NCBI RefSeq assembly: GCF_022637555.1
Contig: NZ_CP093342.1
Span: forward strand, 1 to 64,000
Reading direction: 5' to 3'
DNA length: 64,000 nucleotides
DNA from: Microbacterium sp. H1-D42
Lineage (GTDB): Bacteria > Actinomycetota > Actinomycetes > Actinomycetales > Microbacteriaceae
The translations under genes and the position numbers were made by a program. How positions within the stretch are numbered: the stretch's first letter is position 1; the number at the start of each line of letters is the position of its first letter. Of this stretch, positions 27,771-34,390 are shown one piece after another. The notes below the pieces were generated by a model. The model made no database searches. It was not told the origin of the DNA and worked only from the letters and a program-made list of their open reading frames with translations.

Positions 27771-28835
27771 GTGGGTCTTGACCTCCTGCTCGCAAGCACC
27801 ACGCCTCCGGCTGACTCCGGCGGCGGTTTTGACCTGTTCGGTGCCATCCTCTGGCCACTGAAGTGGGCGGTTGAGCTCATCCTCGTCGCCTGGCACTGGG
27901 TGCTCACGGCGGCCGGGATGCCCGCTGCTGCCGGTCTCACCTGGGTGCTGTCGATCGTCGGTCTCGTTCTGGTCGTGCGAGCGGCGGTCTTCCCGCTGTT
28001 CGTGAAGCAGATCAAGAGCCAGCGGAAGATGATGGAAATTGCTCCTGAACTGCGAAAAGTTCAGGAGAAGTACAAGGGCAAGAAGGATCAGCTCTCTCGT
28101 GAGGCGATGAGCCGCGAGACCATGGCGCTTTACAAGAAGCACGGCACGACGCCGATGTCGAGCTGTCTGCCGTTGCTGGTGCAGATGCCGATCTTCTTCG
28201 CGCTGTTCAGCGTGCTGCGCGACGTCGGAACCCACGCTCAGCAGGGCACGGGCGGCGTCGGCATGCTGAGCCCGGAGCTGACGCAGGAGTTCTACGACGC
28301 CACGTTGTTCGGCAGTGTGTCGCTGCACGAGACGCTCGGCGAGGCCTGGGCAGACCAGAACGTGCCGGCCATCGCCCTCCTGGCCACCCTTGTGGTGCTG
28401 ATGATCGCGTCGCAGTTCTTCACGCAGCTGCAGATCATCTCGAAGAACCTGTCGCCCGAGGCCAAGACCGGCCAGGCGTACCAGATGCAGAAGATCATGC
28501 TGTACGTGCTGCCGCTCGGCTTCATCTTCTCGGGTGTGTTCTTCCCGCTCGGCGTCGTCATCTACTGGTTCATCTCGAACCTGTGGACCATGGGACAGCA
28601 GTTCTTGGTCATCCGCGAGATGCCGACCCCTGGCTCGGAGGCCGCCAAGGCTCGCGAGGAGCGCCTGGCTCGCAAGGGTAAGGCCATCAACGCCGAGGGC
28701 AAGATCGTTCCGATCGAGGTTGTTCAGGCAGAAGAGCAGCGCAAGTTGGAAGAGGTCGAGAAGGCCAAGGCCGAGGCCCCGAAGCGTGAGCAGCCGATGA
28801 GCAAGAAGCGCGCGAAGAAGAAGGGGTCGAACTGA
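27771..28835 (+). CDS. yidC: Membrane protein insertase YidC/OxaI
   Basis: YidC inserts and folds membrane proteins alone or with SecYEG. The 354-residue protein has the short Gram-positive/actinobacterial form, without the large periplasmic domain. The five OxaI helices include FPLFVKQIKSQRKMMEIAPEL (cytosolic coiled loop) and MSSCLPLLVQMPIFFALFSVL. The tail is long and basic (KREQPMSKKRAKKKGSN), suited to ribosome contact. The GTG start follows yidD by 3 nt and the stop overlaps the jag ATG. Confidence 0.97.
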   Translation: MGLDLLLASTTPPADSGGGFDLFGAILWPLKWAVELILVAWHWVLTAAGMPAAAGLTWVLSIVGLVLVVRAAVFPLFVKQIKSQRKMMEIAPELRKVQEKYKGKKDQLSREAMSRETMALYKKHGTTPMSSCLPLLVQMPIFFALFSVLRDVGTHAQQGTGGVGMLSPELTQEFYDATLFGSVSLHETLGEAWADQNVPAIALLATLVVLMIASQFFTQLQIISKNLSPEAKTGQAYQMQKIMLYVLPLGFIFSGVFFPLGVVIYWFISNLWTMGQQFLVIREMPTPGSEAAKAREERLARKGKAINAEGKIVPIEVVQAEEQRKLEEVEKAKAEAPKREQPMSKKRAKKKGSN

Positions 28836-29329
28836 TGACCGCTGAAGATCTGAAGACGCCGACCGGTGCATCGGTCGATGAGCTCGAGCACGAAGGGGAT
28901 GTCGCAGCCGACTTCCTGGAAGAGCTGCTGGACATCGCTGACATCGACGGCGACCTGAACCTCGATGTTCGTCAGGGCCGGGCATACGTCTCGGTCGAGG
29001 CGGAAGGCGATGGGGTGTCGGTGCTGTCTGCACCCGACACCGTGCAGGCTCTTCAAGAGCTGACGCGTCTCGCCGTACAGAGCAAGACGGGAGCCTTCTC
29101 CCGTCTGATCCTGGACATCGGCGGCTCGCGGGACACGCGGCGTCGCCAGTTGGAGACGCTTGTGGATGCTGCCATGGCCAAGCTCGACGCCGGCTCGACC
29201 CAGGCGTCGCTGCCCGCAATGTCGAGCTATGAGCGCAAACTCGTGCACGACATCGTGTCGGACCGTGGCCTTGTCTCGGAATCCTATGGTGAGGGCGCAG
29301 ACCGCCACACGGTGGTCAGCCGCGGCTGA
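28835..29329 (+). CDS. jag: Jag/SpoIIIJ-associated RNA-binding protein (KH-R3H)
   Basis: Jag (KhpB-like) is a cytosolic RNA-binding protein encoded next to yidC. The 164-residue protein has an acidic N-terminal segment, a KH domain with APDTVQALQELTRLAVQ and LILDIGGSRDTRRRQLETLVD, and a C-terminal R3H motif, SSYERKLVHDIVSDRG, ending in a basic/serine tail. The ATG overlaps the yidC stop (TGATG at 28833-28837). Confidence 0.95.
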   Translation: MTAEDLKTPTGASVDELEHEGDVAADFLEELLDIADIDGDLNLDVRQGRAYVSVEAEGDGVSVLSAPDTVQALQELTRLAVQSKTGAFSRLILDIGGSRDTRRRQLETLVDAAMAKLDAGSTQASLPAMSSYERKLVHDIVSDRGLVSESYGEGADRHTVVSRG

Positions 29330-29340
29330 TCCGGAGGGGA

Positions 29341-29356
29341 TGTTTCACGTGAAACA
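29341..29356. promoter_or_regulatory. parS: parS site 1
   Basis: A perfect palindromic TGTTTCACGTGAAACA lies 11 nt after jag. This is the ParB-loading sequence of bacterial chromosome partitioning. Confidence 0.95.
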
Positions 29357-29378
29357 TCGCGTGTCCATCCCTGCCCCC

Positions 29379-29409
29379 GGTCATTGAGCGAGCGAAGCGA
29401 GACGAAATG
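29379..29409. repeat. Family-1 repeat overlapping the rsmG start codon
   Basis: This copy reads GGTCATTGAGCGAGCGAAGC then GAGACGAAATG. Its last three bases are the ATG of rsmG, so the repeat supplies the start codon and the whole upstream context. Confidence 0.85.
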
Positions 29410-30042
29410 TCCCTCCCCACAGATCCGACTCCCGAACTCGAACCCACCTCAGCGGCCGCCCTCTTCGGCGCCCGCATCGACCTGGCGCGCAAGTTCACCG
29501 CGGCGCTGGTCGCCGAGGGGGAGCTGCGGGGCCTTATCGGCCCGCTTGAGCTTCCGCGCATCTGGACGCGCCATATTCTGAACTCGGGTATTGCGGCCCC
29601 GATGTTCCACGGTTCGGTGGCTGATGTCGGTTCTGGCGCAGGGTTGCCCGGGTTGGTGCTCGCAATTGCCCGTCCCGATGTGCAGTGGACGCTGATCGAG
29701 CCGATGGAACGGCGCGTCACCTGGCTGAACGAGCAGGTCGAATCTCTCGGTCTCGACAACGTGACCGTCATGCGTGCGCGGGGTGAGGACGTGGGGCTGG
29801 AGTTCGACGTCGTGACAGCTCGCGCTGTGAGCGCCCTGCGTACGTTGGTGCCGATCACCGCCCCGCTCGCAAAGGACGGCGGCGAGTTGATCTTCCTCAA
29901 GGGTCACAATGTGCCGGCCGAGATCGAGGCGGCCCAGAAGGTCTTCAAGAAGTACAAGGTCTCCGGCGCTGCCGTCGAGATTCTCGGTGAGGATGTTCTG
30001 TCCGAGCCGACGCGCGTCTTCCGCGCTCACGTTCGCGCCTGA
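29407..30042 (+). CDS. rsmG: 16S rRNA (guanine527-N7)-methyltransferase RsmG
   Basis: RsmG methylates G527 of 16S rRNA; loss confers low-level streptomycin resistance in many species. The 211-residue protein has the SAM motif DVGSGAGLPGLVLAIARP, acidic LIEP after strand 2, ARGED, VTARAVSALRTLV and a C-terminal KKYKVSG. The ATG at 29407 is the end of a family-1 repeat. The purine-rich GCGAGACGAA just before it is a poor Shine-Dalgarno. Confidence 0.95.
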   Translation: MSLPTDPTPELEPTSAAALFGARIDLARKFTAALVAEGELRGLIGPLELPRIWTRHILNSGIAAPMFHGSVADVGSGAGLPGLVLAIARPDVQWTLIEPMERRVTWLNEQVESLGLDNVTVMRARGEDVGLEFDVVTARAVSALRTLVPITAPLAKDGGELIFLKGHNVPAEIEAAQKVFKKYKVSGAAVEILGEDVLSEPTRVFRAHVRA

Positions 30043-30110
30043 AGGCTACCCCTGCCCCGGTCGTTGAGCGAGCGCAGCGAGTCGAAACGTCCGCCGGCAC
30101 GTTGTCGGAA

Positions 30111-30126
30111 TGTTTCACGTGGAACA
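30111..30126. promoter_or_regulatory. parS: parS site 2, one mismatch
   Basis: TGTTTCACGTGGAACA differs from the consensus at one position in the right half-site. Confidence 0.85.
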
Positions 30127-30242
30127 TCGCTGCTCTCGTCGTTGCGCTCCTTGGGTGCCGCTCCCCCCGGTCATTGAGCGAGTGGAGCGAGTCGAAATGT
30201 TCGTGCTCGCCGATGACCTCTGCCCCGTAGGAGAACTTGGCA

Positions 30243-30258
30243 TGTTTCACGTGAAACG
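30243..30258. promoter_or_regulatory. parS: parS site 3, one terminal mismatch
   Basis: TGTTTCACGTGAAACG keeps the 14-bp core GTTTCACGTGAAAC. Confidence 0.9.
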
Positions 30259-30381
30259 TCGTCGGCGTGGGTGCCTGAATTATGCGTCGCTGCTCCGCGC
30301 GTCGCTCGGCCCGGTCGTTGAGCGAGCGGAGCGAGTCGAAACGTCCACGGCCCATATAGCAGTCACACCCAGCACTACTGA

Positions 30382-30397
30382 TGCGCCACGTGGAAGA
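30382..30397. promoter_or_regulatory. Decayed parS-like site A
   Basis: TGCGCCACGTGGAAGA lies at the equivalent position in the first duplicated block and differs from parS at five positions. Probably no longer bound. Confidence 0.4.
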
Positions 30398-30549
30398 CCC
30401 CCGATCATCCCGACCGCATTTCGACTCGTCGCTGCGCTCCTCGCTCTATGACCGAAGAGGGAGGGAGATCCATTCCGGCCATTGAGCGAGCGGCAGCGAG
30501 TCGAAATGCTCGTGCCCCTGGTGACCGCCGCGTGTAAGAGAACTGGGCA

Positions 30550-30565
30550 TGTTTCACGTGAAACA
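30550..30565. promoter_or_regulatory. parS: parS site 4
   Basis: A perfect TGTTTCACGTGAAACA within a duplicated block. Confidence 0.95.
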
Positions 30566-30711
30566 AGGTCGGCTGGGGTGCTCGTCAGTGGCTCGGCGCC
30601 GCGCCCGTCACTCAGCCCCGTGGGGGGCATGACTTTCGCCCCGGACGTTGAGCGAGAGCAGCGAGTCGAAACGTCCACTTCCCAGATCGCACTCACATCC
30701 GGTGGTACGGA

Positions 30712-30727
30712 TGCTTCGCATGAAACA
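30712..30727. promoter_or_regulatory. Decayed parS-like site B
   Basis: TGCTTCGCATGAAACA differs from parS at three positions and occupies the same place in the second block as sites A and C. Confidence 0.45.
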
Positions 30728-30978
30728 CCCCGTAGCACCCCGACAGCACTTCGACTCGTCGCGGCCCTCCTCGCTCAATGACCGAACGCGAAGCCCGCTC
30801 TTCCGCACCCCGGGAGCGTCGGCGCCGCCGGTGGAGCGCACCAGCATTTCGACTCGTCGCTGCGCTTCTCGCTCAATGACCGAAGGGGGGAGGGACACCC
30901 ATTCCGGTCATTGAGCGAGCGGTAGCGAGTCGAAATGTCGTACTGGCCAATGGGCTCCGTGTGTAAGAGAACTGGGCA

Positions 30979-30994
30979 TGTTTCACGTGAAACA
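30979..30994. promoter_or_regulatory. parS: parS site 5
   Basis: A perfect TGTTTCACGTGAAACA, preceded by GTGTAAGAGAACTGGGCA as at site 4. Confidence 0.95.
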
Positions 30995-31117
30995 CCCCAT
31001 CTTGGGTGCCTACATCGTGGGTCACCGTTGCACGCGTCACTCAACCCCGGTCGTTGAGCGAGTGCAGCGAATCGCAACGCCGACGTCCCAGATAGCAGTT
31101 ACACCCACTGCTACGGA

Positions 31118-31133
31118 TGCTTCACTTGGAAGA
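31118..31133. promoter_or_regulatory. Decayed parS-like site C
   Basis: TGCTTCACTTGGAAGA differs from parS at four positions and sits in the third block. Confidence 0.4.
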
Positions 31134-31285
31134 CCCCGGAGCGCCCCGACAGCATTTCGACTCGTCGCTGCGCTCCTCGCTCAATGACCGAAGGGGGAGG
31201 GACACCCATTCCGGTCATTGAGTGAGCGGTAGCGAGTCGAAATGCTCGTGCCCCTGGTGGCCGCCGCGTGTAAGGGAACTGCGCA

Positions 31286-31301
31286 TGTTTCTCGTGAAAC
31301 G
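31286..31301. promoter_or_regulatory. parS: parS site 6, degenerate
   Basis: TGTTTCTCGTGAAACG has one central change (A to T) and one terminal change, so it may bind ParB weakly. Confidence 0.6.
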
Positions 31302-31555
31302 CCGTCGGCTCGAGTGCTTGTATGTGTGACAGCGCAGCGCTTCCGTCCCAAACCGTCGGTCGGTAGGGGCAGTACCCCGCTTGGTGATGGCGGGGCATTG
31401 GTGCTCTATCTGAGCACCAGGGGTGCCAACATTTCGACTCGTCGCTGCGCTTCTCGCTCAATGACCGGGGAGTGACATCACTGAGCCCGGTCGTTGAGCG
31501 AGCGCAGCGAGTCGAAACGCCTTAGGGCGAGACAGTTCATGCCGTGTTGCCGGGG

Positions 31556-31571
31556 TGTTTCACGTGAAACA
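31556..31571. promoter_or_regulatory. parS: parS site 7
   Basis: A perfect TGTTTCACGTGAAACA between a family-1 repeat and its inverted partner. Confidence 0.95.
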
Positions 31572-31722
31572 CAGTCGGTGCTGCACGCGGGCGCACTTCG
31601 ACTCGTCGCTGCGCTCGTCGCTCAATGACCGAGAAGAGGTACGACTGCTCCCGGTCGTTGAGAGAGCGGGGCGAGTAGACGCATCCTTGTGCTGTCTCGG
31701 TCGATCCTTCTCCCCAAGTCAC

Positions 31723-31738
31723 CGTTTCACGTGAAACA
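31723..31738. promoter_or_regulatory. parS: parS site 8, one terminal mismatch
   Basis: CGTTTCACGTGAAACA keeps the 14-bp core, 55 bp before the GIY-YIG gene. Confidence 0.9.
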
Positions 31739-31793
31739 TTCACAGCGGCCGGGATCAGTGGGCTACGTCTGAATTCCCGATCCGTACGCTCGC

Positions 31794-32111
31794 ATGATGA
31801 TCGGATACACGTACATGCTTCGCTGCTCCGATGGGACCTTCTACGTCGGCAGTACGAAAGATCTGGACACTCGGCTCGAAACTCATGCGCAGGGATTAGG
31901 CAGCGACTACACCTCATGCCGACTGCCCGTGCAGCTGATGTGGTGGGCCGAGTTCGACCGAATCGACGAAGCCTTCGCACTCGAGAAGCGGATGCAGGGA
32001 TGGAGTCACGCGAAGCGGTTGGCCTTCACCGAAGGCGGATTCGACGCCATCAAAGGCTGGAGTGCTCGCGAACGCGCGCTGCGGCGGGGTGCTGCTTCTG
32101 CTGAAGGGTGA
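31794..32111 (+). CDS. GIY-YIG-domain nuclease, UPF0213-like
   Basis: This 105-residue protein is a single GIY-YIG domain. The two motif halves are GYTYMLRCSDG and TFYVGSTKDLDTRLETH, followed by the conserved EFDRIDEAFALEKRMQGW segment with the metal-binding Glu and a C-terminal KRLAFTEG. Standalone proteins of this size resemble the YhbQ/UPF0213 group, which may process DNA repair or structured intermediates. Two adjacent ATGs exist (31794, 31797). The gene lies inside the repeat/parS zone, with an inverted family-1 repeat starting 23 bp after its stop. Confidence 0.9.
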   Translation: MMIGYTYMLRCSDGTFYVGSTKDLDTRLETHAQGLGSDYTSCRLPVQLMWWAEFDRIDEAFALEKRMQGWSHAKRLAFTEGGFDAIKGWSARERALRRGAASAEG

Positions 32112-32395
32112 AGCACGGTGTGGCGGGATGGAGCATTTCGACTCGGCTTCGCCTCGCTCAATGACCGGGGGTGGGGGAGGGCGGTCGTTGAGCGAGCGCC
32201 AGTGAGTCGAAACGGGGTCCTGGAAAGGAGGGTGGCCATTTCGTCTCGGCTTCGCCTTGCTCAATGACCGGGGAGAGGGGCATTTCGTCTCGGCTTCGCC
32301 TCGCTCAATGACCGGAGCGCCCGCGGCAATTCGCGCTCCTCGCTCAACGACCTGACCGTGTCGGTTAGAGTTGTAGACGGTCCCGAAAGGAGTCG
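32112..32395. repeat. Family-1 repeats between the GIY-YIG gene and parA
   Basis: Inverted copies lie at 32134-32167, 32237-32270 and 32281-32314, with a partial one at about 32328-32352. One plus copy lies at 32183-32214. The inverted copies here use the variant CTCGGCTTCGCCTCGCTCAA. After the repeats, TTAGAGT near 32365 could be the parA -10 and AAAGGAG (32386-32392) its ribosome-binding site. Confidence 0.8.
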
Positions 32396-33328
32396 ATGTT
32401 TCACGTGAAACCATCCGACAGCGCATCGCCGAACACCGATTTCGGGATGGACACCCCGCTCGCGCGGGAACTGGCCGACCTCTCATCCCGCCGCAAGGCC
32501 CTCAGTAAGGTCAACGTCGAATTCGACGGCGAGACCCGCATCTTCACGGTGTCGAACCAGAAGGGCGGAGTCGGCAAGACCACCACGACGGTGAACCTGG
32601 CATCCGCTCTCGCTGAGCTCGGCGCAAAGGTCCTCGTGATCGACCTCGACCCGCAGGGAAATGCGTCCACCGCACTGGGCGTGACTCACACAGCAGACAC
32701 CGCGAGCATCTACGACGTGCTCATCAACGACCTCCCGTTCGGGGACATTGTTCAGGTGAGCCCGGAATCACCGAACCTGCTCTGCGCACCGAGCACGATC
32801 CACCTCGCCGGCGCCGAGATCGAGCTCGTCTCGCAGGTCGCCCGCGAATTCCGGCTGCGACGTGCGCTCGAGGTGTACCTGCGCGAGAATCCCGCAGATG
32901 TCGTCATCATCGACTGCCCGCCATCGCTCGGGCTGCTGACGATCAACGCGTTCACCGCAGCATCCGAGGTGCTCATCCCGATCCAGTGCGAGTACTACGC
33001 TCTCGAGGGCCTCAGCCAGTTGCTCGGCAATATCCAGATGATCCAGAAGCATCTCAACCCCGAACTCGCCCTCTCGACGATCCTGCTCACGATGTACGAC
33101 GCGCGCACGCGCCTCGCGCAGCAGGTCGCCGACGAGGTGCGTTCACACTTCCCGGAACAGGTTCTCGACGCAGTGATCCCACGTTCCGTGCGAGTTTCCG
33201 AAGCACCCAGCTTCGGGCAGACCGTCATCTCATACGACGGAACATCGGCCGGCGCCATCGCGTACCGGGAAGCAGCAGTGGAGATCGCGCAGCGAGGTCA
33301 GCAGACTGCGCAAGAACAGGGGGCATGA
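32396..33328 (+). CDS. parA: Chromosome partitioning ATPase ParA
   Basis: ParA is a deviant-Walker ATPase that moves ParB-parS complexes along the nucleoid. The 310-residue protein has KGGVGKT at 56-62, DLDPQGNAST in motif A-prime, and DVVIIDCPPSLGLLT in motif B. The first codons, ATGTTTCACGTGAAACC, are also a parS site (32397-32412), so ParB binding would sit on the start codon. AGGAG is only 3 nt from the ATG; an in-frame GTG at 32405 is an alternative. It overlaps the run into parB. Confidence 0.96.
   Translation: MFHVKPSDSASPNTDFGMDTPLARELADLSSRRKALSKVNVEFDGETRIFTVSNQKGGVGKTTTTVNLASALAELGAKVLVIDLDPQGNASTALGVTHTADTASIYDVLINDLPFGDIVQVSPESPNLLCAPSTIHLAGAEIELVSQVAREFRLRRALEVYLRENPADVVIIDCPPSLGLLTINAFTAASEVLIPIQCEYYALEGLSQLLGNIQMIQKHLNPELALSTILLTMYDARTRLAQQVADEVRSHFPEQVLDAVIPRSVRVSEAPSFGQTVISYDGTSAGAIAYREAAVEIAQRGQQTAQEQGA
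32397..32412. promoter_or_regulatory. parS: parS site 9, overlapping the parA start codon
   Basis: TGTTTCACGTGAAACC keeps the 14-bp core and begins one base into the parA ATG. Confidence 0.9.
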
Positions 33329-34314
33329 TGGCCAAGCGAACTGGACTCGGTCGAGGAATCGGCGCGCTCATTCCGACGGCGGATCAGACGGAGCGTCCTG
33401 TCGACGTCTTCTTCCCTGGTGCCGTCAAGGTCAAGCAGGACGACACGACGCCGATCGAGCAGCGTGAAGCACCGGCGGCCGCCGCAGATGAGGCTCTGGC
33501 CGAGATCCCTGGCATCCGCCTGATCCAGGTCGACCCCAAGCTGATCGTCCCCAACCCGCGGCAGCCCCGTACCCACTTCGACGAGGACCACCTCTCGGAG
33601 CTGGTGCACAGCGTCCGCGAGTTCGGCGTGCTGCAGCCCGTCGTCGTTCGCAAGAACGCCGGCGGAGAGTACGAGCTGATCATGGGGGAGCGGCGCACCC
33701 GCGCCGCCCGCGAGGCTGGACTCGACACGATCCCGGCGATCGTCCGCGAGACCGCTGACGAGGATCTGCTCCGAGACGCACTGCTCGAGAACCTGCACCG
33801 CTCCGAGCTGAACCCGCTCGAAGAGGCATCCGCCTACCAGCAGCTGCTCGAGGACTTCGGCATCACGCAGGAACAGCTCGCGACCCGTATCGGGCGGTCG
33901 CGGCCGCAGATCAGCAACACGATCCGTCTGCTGCGCCTGCCCGTGCCCGTGCAGCAGCGAGTAGCCGCCGGCGTGCTCTCCGCTGGGCACGCCCGCGCAA
34001 TCCTCTCGGTCGACGACGCGGAGCAGATGCAGCGTCTCGCCGACAAGGTCGTGAACGAAGACCTCTCGGTGCGCGCCACCGAGGCCGCGGCGAAGACGAT
34101 GCCCACCGCACCGGGGAAGAGCCCGAAGCCGCAGGCCGGTGCGCGACGGGCCTACCTCGATGAGGTGTCCGGCAAGCTCGGAGACCGCCTGAACACCCGC
34201 GTGCAGATCACGCTCGGCGCGCGAAAAGGGCAGGTCAAGATCGAGTTCGCGTCCATTCAGGATCTGAACCGCATCCTCAGCGAGATCGGCGAGGAGCAGT
34301 ACGGCGCGCGCTGA
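33328..34314 (+). CDS. parB: Chromosome partitioning protein ParB
   Basis: ParB is a CTP-dependent clamp that loads at parS. The 328-residue protein has the CTP-binding N domain with NPRQPRTHFDEDHL, the GERRTRAAREAGL motif and ENLHRSELNPLEEA. The parS-binding helix-turn-helix ITQEQLATRIGRSRPQISN follows, and then a C-terminal dimerisation domain. An ATG at 33325 is also in frame, but GGGGG lies 5 nt before 33328. The start overlaps the parA stop. Confidence 0.96.
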   Translation: MAKRTGLGRGIGALIPTADQTERPVDVFFPGAVKVKQDDTTPIEQREAPAAAADEALAEIPGIRLIQVDPKLIVPNPRQPRTHFDEDHLSELVHSVREFGVLQPVVVRKNAGGEYELIMGERRTRAAREAGLDTIPAIVRETADEDLLRDALLENLHRSELNPLEEASAYQQLLEDFGITQEQLATRIGRSRPQISNTIRLLRLPVPVQQRVAAGVLSAGHARAILSVDDAEQMQRLADKVVNEDLSVRATEAAAKTMPTAPGKSPKPQAGARRAYLDEVSGKLGDRLNTRVQITLGARKGQVKIEFASIQDLNRILSEIGEEQYGAR

Positions 34315-34390
34315 CCCACAGACGAAATCGCCTCTTCCCCTCCGCCAACGAGCGGGCTAGGCTCCGGTCAACTGCACACCGGGGGGCGAG

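Larger units (their letters stand above)
30043..31793. repeat. parS-bearing duplicated repeat array
   Basis: About 1.75 kb without a credible gene. Family-1 repeats in plus orientation start at 30059, 30169, 30313, 30477, 30643, 30906, 31049, 31213, 31489 and 31653. Inverted copies start at 30417, 30747, 30845, 31153, 31430 and 31594. Longer blocks are duplicated: the segments beginning at 30313, 30643 and 31049 share the sequence after the first repeat (a CAGATAGCAGT-like word, a decayed parS, then an inverted repeat), followed by a plus repeat, a CTCGTGCCCCTGGTG word and a stronger parS. ORFs here are chance products of these repeats. Further copies continue to 32352 around the GIY-YIG gene. 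Confidence 0.85.

Noticed and set aside
27183..29219. Long minus-strand frame of 678 codons opposite rnpA-yidD-yidC-jag
   Set aside because: Antisense to four certain genes; its residues show no motif.
30280..31461. Several short frames of 70-150 codons with MFHVKH-type starts
   Set aside because: They are translations of parS and family-1 repeats; the same words recur because the DNA recurs.
29341..32412. Plasmid or phage insertion carrying parAB
   Set aside because: parAB follow rsmG in the normal chromosomal order and no integrase, replication initiator or attachment site is seen.
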